From positions 124,001-188,000 of the forward strand of contig CAVVFX010000015.1 of NCBI GenBank assembly GCA_963747535.1: a DNA stretch of 64,000 bases, in the 5' to 3' direction. This document shows, piece by piece, positions 58,997 through 64,000 of the stretch; the stretch's first letter is position 1; each line of letters starts with the position of its first letter. Source of the DNA: CAVVFX01 sp963747535 (GTDB lineage: Bacteria; Acidobacteriota; Terriglobia; Bryobacterales; Bryobacteraceae). A program made the position numbers and the translations under genes. The notes under the pieces were generated by a model. That model worked only from the letters and a program-made list of their open reading frames with translations, did no database searches and was not told the origin of the DNA.

Positions 58997-59985
58997 AAAT
59001 ACCTCCCTTTTCGGTCCAGGCTCTCGTCCCCTGCCCTAAAACCTGTCAAAAACACACTGTGACTGAGGGAGTCGACGAAGAGGTGCGATGGATTTGGATC
59101 GCCCCTGCGCTGAATTTTGCGGCGCAACCAGCCTAGCGCGCAACCCAGCAGAAATGCCGCATCCGCCAAGCCGGCATAGAGCGCACCATAATTCTTAAGG
59201 AAATACCAACGCCGCGCTTGAAACCAGTATGCCGGCAGGCGCGTTTTGGCAGGTGCGCGGACACCGGAAGAAGAGCCCTCAAAGTGAACGATGAGGCTCT
59301 CGGGCACGTACCACGTTTCCCAACCGGCACGCCTGGCATTGAGGCAGTAGTCCGTGTCCTCGAAGTAAGCGAAGTATCCTTCGTCCAGGGGGCCGACAGC
59401 TTCGATTACATCACGGCGGATGATCATGCTGGCACCAGCCACCCAGTCTACCCGACTCGCGGCCAGGGGTTTTGCCGGACACGCCGCCCACTTCGAAAGC
59501 CATCGTGAAATCAAGCCGATGCCTAAACCACGATCGAATTCCGAGGCCACGGACGGGAACCGAAATGGCGAGCCTTGGGGCCGTCCGTCCGCGAATTCCA
59601 GCCGGGTTCCGGCGATGCCGGCTTGCCGATGCTCGTTCATAAATCGCACCAGCCGGGAAATCGCATCGGGGGCAACCACCGTATCGGCGTTCAGCAGCAG
59701 CACGTATTCCGGCGGATCCGGCGAGGCCATGCTCCTCCGAATGATCAGATTATTCCCGCCGGTGAAACCCAGATTTCGCGAGAGCGGCACCAACTCTGCC
59801 CAGGCGTCCCAGCCGTGCGCCGCGATCGCCTGCCGGAGACGTTCCTCCGAATCGTCCCCGCTGCCGTTCTCGACGACTACCGCACAGGCGCGAGCGATAT
59901 CCGGCATCTCCCGCGACAGGGACCGCAGGCAATCGATGGTGAGGTCCGCAACCTTATAGTTGAGAATGACGACCAGCAGTTTCAC
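58993..59985 (-). CDS. glycosyltransferase family 2 (rhamnosyltransferase-like)
   Basis: Inverting glycosyltransferase of 330 residues with GT-A fold. It begins MKLLVVILNYKVADLTIDCL and has the nucleotide-binding parts ACAVVVENGSGDDSEE, LSRNLGFTGGNNLII, the metal-binding position in VLLLNADTVVAPDAI, and WVAGASMIIRRDVIEAVGPL, DEGYFAYFEDTDYCLNARRA. This pattern is that of the WbbL/RfbF-like rhamnosyltransferases. A C-terminal hydrophobic stretch AFLLGCALGWLRRKI may associate with the membrane. Overlaps both neighbours by four bases. Confidence 0.92.
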   Translation of the reverse strand: MKLLVVILNYKVADLTIDCLRSLSREMPDIARACAVVVENGSGDDSEERLRQAIAAHGWDAWAELVPLSRNLGFTGGNNLIIRRSMASPDPPEYVLLLNADTVVAPDAISRLVRFMNEHRQAGIAGTRLEFADGRPQGSPFRFPSVASEFDRGLGIGLISRWLSKWAACPAKPLAASRVDWVAGASMIIRRDVIEAVGPLDEGYFAYFEDTDYCLNARRAGWETWYVPESLIVHFEGSSSGVRAPAKTRLPAYWFQARRWYFLKNYGALYAGLADAAFLLGCALGWLRRKIQRRGDPNPSHLFVDSLSHSVFLTGFRAGDESLDRKGRYL

Positions 59986-61253
59986 GGTGTTGGTCTGGCG
60001 TCAGACCGGCGTTGCCACCGCTCGATCTGCGTCCTGTGGAACTTTGCGGTCTCGGCCGCAATCGTATCGGGATGGTAGCGCTTCATGGCATCTTCTCCGG
60101 CGCGAAGGCCCAGTTTGGCCGCCAGGCAAGGATCGCCGAGCAGTCGGGCAACCTGGACGGCCATGCCGGCCGGGTCGCCCGGCTCGCACAACAGGCCGTT
60201 GACGCCATCGGTCACGGTCTCCGCGATGCCTCCGGTGCGCGTGGCGACGAGCGGGCAGCCATGGGCCATGGCTTCCAGCGCCACCAGTCCGAAGGTTTCA
60301 TAGCGTGAGGCGACGATCGTCAGGAAGGCCTGCCGGCGGAGCGCAGCCACGGCCGCATCCGGCTGACGGCCGAGCAAATCAACGCGGCCGGCGACTTCCG
60401 GCGCCCGTTGGGCGAGATATCCGGCCAGAGACCAGGATCGCCCGGACTCGTCCAAAAAGGCCGCATCTCGTCCCGCAAACCACAGGCGAAGGTGCGGAAA
60501 GTTACGAGTGAGGATGCGGACGCAATCGATGGCCACGTCTCCGCCTTTGTGACGGTCGAAGCGGCCCAAAAAAAGGATGCGGGAGCGATCGCAGCCCTCC
60601 AATCGCCAACGGTCTTGGATTGGCACAACGGGGGCGGGAGGAGGAATGACGGATGCGGCATCCAAGTTCAATCCGTAGTGGGTCCTGGTGCGCTCCAGAA
60701 TCTCCGCAGAGGGAGCCGAGATAGCATCGGCCAGCGAGATCGTCACGCCCTCCTGCTCGACGCGGCGGCGATATGCCCCGTCGAAGGTAATCTCGGACGC
60801 CGCCGCGTTGGCGAAGCACGGCCCGTGCAGACGAACCACCACCGGGATCGGCAGCCGTCGTCGAAACAGTTGTAAGAGTCCGAAGGTTTCTTCCATTTCA
60901 AGAAGTTCCACTCCGCGCTCGGCAATTGCGTGCGCCGCGGCGCGGCCAAGGTTCTCACCGTGCCACCGACGCGTCGCCGACCGTGCACTGACGCGAAAGG
61001 CGAAGGCATTGCGGAGCCGCGACAGAAGGGGACGCGGTTCCCGATCCAGGAAATATACACCCGGCCATTGGCCGTTGCCGGTCGCACTGAGAATGCACGG
61101 TTGATGCCCCATGCGGCGTAGACCTGCTACGATCTGGTCCACATAGGTTACGATTCCGTTCGCCGCGGCGTCTGGTGGCCAGGCCGGGCTCAGGAACGCC
61201 ACCCTGAGAGGCCTCCCTCCGTTTGAAATCGCATCATGCATGTCAGACGACAT
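59982..61253 (-). CDS. glycosyltransferase family 4
   Basis: Retaining glycosyltransferase of 423 residues. The N-terminal domain has RVAFLSPAWPPDAAANGIVT, YVDQIVAGLRRMGHQPCIL; the C-terminal domain RILFLGRFDRHKGGDVAIDC, LRLWFAGRDA, LLGRQPDAAVAALRRQAFLT, and the E-x7-E motif as TFGLVALEAMAHGCPLVATR, TGGIAETVTDGVNGLLCEPG. Likely adds a sugar to a growing polysaccharide. First gene of the minus-strand group; its start faces the flippase across 113 bases. Confidence 0.93.
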   Translation of the reverse strand: MSSDMHDAISNGGRPLRVAFLSPAWPPDAAANGIVTYVDQIVAGLRRMGHQPCILSATGNGQWPGVYFLDREPRPLLSRLRNAFAFRVSARSATRRWHGENLGRAAAHAIAERGVELLEMEETFGLLQLFRRRLPIPVVVRLHGPCFANAAASEITFDGAYRRRVEQEGVTISLADAISAPSAEILERTRTHYGLNLDAASVIPPPAPVVPIQDRWRLEGCDRSRILFLGRFDRHKGGDVAIDCVRILTRNFPHLRLWFAGRDAAFLDESGRSWSLAGYLAQRAPEVAGRVDLLGRQPDAAVAALRRQAFLTIVASRYETFGLVALEAMAHGCPLVATRTGGIAETVTDGVNGLLCEPGDPAGMAVQVARLLGDPCLAAKLGLRAGEDAMKRYHPDTIAAETAKFHRTQIERWQRRSDARPTP

Positions 61254-61366
61254 CCTGAACCATAGCTCGCGTGCGGTCTAGCCGTCAAGCAGCCGACGCG
61301 CGGCCCCACCTCCCGCTACGGCAGCGTGAAAGGACGTCCCTGCGGTAGACTCAGTTAATCGACAGC

Positions 61367-62770
61367 ATGCCGGATGCTTCTTCGACAGCGACGAGTACGC
61401 CGTCCGCCGAGATCGACGGTGCACCGGAGGGATCTCTCAAGCGGCTCGCCATCCGCGGCGCAATCTGGACCATGTTCGGCTTCGGAGCCGCCCAGCTTCT
61501 GCGCCTCGGCTTCAACCTGATTGTCACCCGCCTGCTTTACCCCGAGCTGTTCGGGTTGATTTCCCTGGTTTTCACCATCGTGATGGGCTTGAACCTTTTC
61601 TGCGATTTGGGAATCGGCCCAGCCGTCGTCCGCGACCCCAGAGGCGGTGAACCGGCGTTCCTGAATACGGCCTGGACGATGCAGATCATTCGGGGAATCG
61701 GCATTGCCGTCTTCTGCCTCCTGACAGCATGGCCGGTGTCGGCGTTTTACGGGGATCGCCGGCTGCTATGGATTATCCCCGTGATCGGTCTCAGCAACAT
61801 CGCCTCCGGATTCAATTCCACCCGCCTGTTGACCCTCCGGCGAACCATGCGGGTCCGTCAACAGGTGATCGTGGATGTTGGAACACAGATTCTTTCCGGA
61901 TGCGTTATGATCCTCTGGGCCTGGTTGAGTCCGACGATTTGGGCTCTGATTGCGGGAGCGCTGGCGTCGGCAATCACTCGCCTGGCGTGGAGCCATTGGC
62001 TGCTGCTTCCCGGCAGGTCCGATCGATTGGCATGGGAGCCTGTCGCGGTACAGGAACTCCTGCGCTTTGGCCGGTGGATCTGGCTTTCCAGTATTCTCAC
62101 TTTCTTCGCATCCCAAATCGACCGGCTGATTCTGGGTAAATTACTCACCTGGCAGATGCTTGGCATCTATGGCCTCGCCGCGGCTCTCGCCGAAGTGCCT
62201 CGAAGCCTGACGATGGCCTTGAATAGTGATGTGATCTACCCGGCTTATGCGAGATCCGCTGATCTTCCGCGGGCGGAACTCCGCGCCAGGATCCTTCGCC
62301 ACCGCTGGCCTCTGCTGGTGGTGATAGCGGTTGCCGTAGCCGCCCTCGCGATCGTTGGCGACGGGCTGATGCTGTTCCTTTATGACAAGCGCTACGCGGC
62401 GGGAGCCTGGATGCTTCCTCTGTTGGCTTTGGGAATCTGGCCGAGCGCGCTGTCGAACACCATAGAATCCTCGTTGTTTGCGATCGGCCAGCCGCGCTAT
62501 GCCGCTTCCGGTAATCTCTGCAAAGTCCTGTTCACGGCGATTGGGATTCCGCTTGGATTCCGGCTCGCAGGAGTAGGCGGCGCAGTGATAGTAGTAGCCA
62601 TGAATGATCTGCCGTATTATGGACAGATAACCTACGGCCTTTGGCGGGAGGGCCTCAGCAGTTGGGTGCAGGATCTGAAAGCGACCGCGCTCCTGGTGGC
62701 CTTTGTCGCACTGGCTCTCCTGGCGAGGTCCGCTTTGGGATTTGGGGTCCCATTCCGAGGCCATTTTTGA
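61367..62770 (+). CDS. lipopolysaccharide/polysaccharide flippase (MOP superfamily, Wzx-like)
   Basis: Membrane protein of 467 residues with about 12 hydrophobic helices. The start AIRGAIWTMFGFGAAQLLRL, GFNLIVTRLLYPELFGLISL is the typical opening of the RfbX/polysaccharide biosynthesis family. Further marks are LLRFGRWIWLSSILTFFASQ, IDRLILGKLL and MLGIYGLAAALAEVPRS. It would flip lipid-linked oligosaccharide across the inner membrane. It is divergent from the GT4 gene, fitting one surface-glycan locus with two arms. Confidence 0.92.
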   Translation: MPDASSTATSTPSAEIDGAPEGSLKRLAIRGAIWTMFGFGAAQLLRLGFNLIVTRLLYPELFGLISLVFTIVMGLNLFCDLGIGPAVVRDPRGGEPAFLNTAWTMQIIRGIGIAVFCLLTAWPVSAFYGDRRLLWIIPVIGLSNIASGFNSTRLLTLRRTMRVRQQVIVDVGTQILSGCVMILWAWLSPTIWALIAGALASAITRLAWSHWLLLPGRSDRLAWEPVAVQELLRFGRWIWLSSILTFFASQIDRLILGKLLTWQMLGIYGLAAALAEVPRSLTMALNSDVIYPAYARSADLPRAELRARILRHRWPLLVVIAVAVAALAIVGDGLMLFLYDKRYAAGAWMLPLLALGIWPSALSNTIESSLFAIGQPRYAASGNLCKVLFTAIGIPLGFRLAGVGGAVIVVAMNDLPYYGQITYGLWREGLSSWVQDLKATALLVAFVALALLARSALGFGVPFRGHF

Positions 62771-62789
62771 TCGGTCTCTAAAATTTGCA

Positions 62790-63890
62790 ATGAATATTAC
62801 ATTCGTTCTGGACGGAGGCGATTGTCTTTCCGGCGGCCATCGTGCCATTGCGATGTTTGGGCACGGATTGAAGCAGTTGGGGCACGAGGTCGTCCTGGTC
62901 GCCAGGCCCGTGCGGCGCCCCAGTTTGCGCGACTGGGCGCGGTGGCTGGTGAAGGGGAAAGGGGTGATGGCCGAGCCGAAAAAGAAGCCGTCTCATTTCA
63001 GGGACAGGGGCCTTCAGTTGAGAATCCTGCGGAGCTGGCGTCCGATTCGGAATGAGGACTTGCCGGATGCCGACGTGGTAGTGGCCACCTGGTGGGAGAC
63101 CGTTGAGTGGGTCCACAACCTGTCATCTTCCAAAGGCTCGAAAGTACAACTCATGCAGGACTACGAGCTCTGGGGCGGACCGCGCGAAAGAGTCGATCTC
63201 TCCTGCCGTTTGCCGATGCCCAGGATCGTGACCGCCGATTGGGTCGGTGAGCTGTTAGAGCGCCAATTTCATCAAACGCCGCTGGCGGTGATTCCGTATG
63301 GTGTGGACCGGAAAGTGTTTCACGCACCGGACCGAAGCAAGCCGCCGGTCCCGACTGTCGGGCTGACTTACTCGACCGCGCATTACAAGGGTTGCGATAT
63401 CAGCATTCAAGCCTATCGCCTGGCTCGCCGGAGCATTCCTGATCTCCGACTGATAGCGTGCGGCAACACGCTGGCTTCCTCCCAGCTACCGCTTCCTGAG
63501 AATACTCACTACCAAGCCTGGGCGTCGGATCAGACCCTGCAAGGACTCTATAGCCAGTGCCACGCCTGGCTGTTTGGAACCAGACGGGAGGGTTTTGGAT
63601 TACCGATTCTGGAAGCCATGGCATGCCGTACACCGGTAATTGGAACGCCGGCCGGTGCCGCACCACAGCTTTTGCGGGATCGCGCCGGCATCCTCGTGAA
63701 GCCGGAGGATCCGGAGGACATGGCCCAGGCAATCCTGCAGGTTTGCCGGCTTTCTAACGACGAGTGGCGAAAAATGTCCTGCGCAGCTCATGCCAGGGCA
63801 TCGCAATATACCTGGGAAAATGGCGCCCGGGCATTTGAGGAAGCGTTGCGAAAAGTGGCGGAAAACACCCATCGGCAAATCGGCTTATGA
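62790..63890 (+). CDS. glycosyltransferase family 4
   Basis: Protein of 366 residues, start chosen at ATG 62790 (MNITFVLDGGDCLSGGHRAI) because this is the family N-terminus; the longer frame overlaps the flippase. TVGLTYSTAHYKGCDISIQA, LRLIACGNTLASSQLPLPEN, LQGLYSQCHAWLFGTRREGF and GLPILEAMACRTPVIGTPAG, AAPQLLRDRAGILVKPEDPE are the GT4 C-domain elements, including the E-x7-E region. Acceptor unknown. Overlaps the next gene by four bases (ATGA). Confidence 0.92.
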   Translation: MNITFVLDGGDCLSGGHRAIAMFGHGLKQLGHEVVLVARPVRRPSLRDWARWLVKGKGVMAEPKKKPSHFRDRGLQLRILRSWRPIRNEDLPDADVVVATWWETVEWVHNLSSSKGSKVQLMQDYELWGGPRERVDLSCRLPMPRIVTADWVGELLERQFHQTPLAVIPYGVDRKVFHAPDRSKPPVPTVGLTYSTAHYKGCDISIQAYRLARRSIPDLRLIACGNTLASSQLPLPENTHYQAWASDQTLQGLYSQCHAWLFGTRREGFGLPILEAMACRTPVIGTPAGAAPQLLRDRAGILVKPEDPEDMAQAILQVCRLSNDEWRKMSCAAHARASQYTWENGARAFEEALRKVAENTHRQIGL

Positions 63891-64000
63891 CTTACCGGGA
63901 AGCTATCGCCATGTTCGGGTGGATCCCCCTGGTCCTCGCACTATTCTTCTTCCTGCCGCCCAGACGGGCTGCGCTTATCGGCTTTCTCGCGGGATGGATG
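63887..64000 (+). CDS. membrane protein, 5' end only; possible O-antigen ligase/polymerase
   Basis: Starts at ATG 63887, overlapping the preceding stop. The visible 38 residues read MTYREAIAMFGWIPLVLALF, FFLPPRRAALIGFLAGWM, which is one amphipathic lead and a hydrophobic helix pair. In a glycan locus with a flippase this position and text fit an O-antigen ligase or polymerase; the call is inference because the gene runs off the window. Confidence 0.5.
   Translation, partial: MTYREAIAMFGWIPLVLALFFFLPPRRAALIGFLAGWM

Overview
The window looks like chromosomal DNA of an acidobacterium close to the Bryobacterales/Solibacter group. This is an inference from gene content, not from any search: a very large TonB-receptor-like outer membrane protein with an N-terminal carboxypeptidase-regulatory domain, a DUF1501 plus cytochrome/DUF1549/DUF1553 pair, a beta-propeller sensor kinase, many Tat-exported oxidoreductases and TIM-barrel enzymes, and GC-rich codon use. 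No rRNA, tRNA, CRISPR array, prophage or intact insertion sequence was recognised.

Layout. 1-6.6 kb: 3' part of a ClC chloride transporter with CBS domains, a membrane-anchored TPR protein, a purine permease, a secreted protein of unknown function and a Tat-exported sugar isomerase-like TIM barrel. 6.6-8 kb: a decayed region with two GxxExxY genes embedded in long perfect hairpins. 8-15 kb: SGNH hydrolase, TolB-like propeller, enolase-superfamily dehydratase, HlyD-like adaptor, class I fumarase. 15-21 kb: infC, a membrane-anchored JAMM protein, a metallophosphatase, a phospholipase-D-like protein and a secreted kinase-like protein. 21-30 kb: ABC exporter, thiG, a two-component system next to a GH16-like lipoprotein, a DUF433 remnant and a MerR regulator. 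30-42.4 kb: a minus-strand run (DUF1501, DUF1553 cytochrome, stand-alone receiver, beta-barrel-like protein, GH106-like glycosidase) and then the TonB-receptor-like protein on the plus strand. 42.9-47.1 kb: translation block rplM-rpsI-rpsB-tsf-pyrH-frr, in which pyrH carries an apparent one-base frameshift. 47-56 kb: DUF2252, TIM barrel, larA, superoxide dismutase, gatA behind a MazEF-type module, a Gfo/Idh/MocA oxidoreductase and a broken secreted gene. 56-64 kb: ECF sigma/anti-sigma pair and a surface-glycan cluster (four glycosyltransferases, a 2OG-Fe(II) oxygenase, a flippase and the start of a membrane protein).

The most unusual layer is non-coding. Short palindromic repeats recur between genes in several families: an A family with the core GCAGACC..GGTCTGC, a B family with CAGGCGGTTTCGCCTG, and a C family with CCGCGACCGT. 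There is also a set of long hairpins (16 to 37 bp perfect stems) of the kind seen beside the two GxxExxY genes. In one case the right hairpin arm contains the start codon of the GxxExxY gene itself. No transposase that could move these repeats is present in the window.
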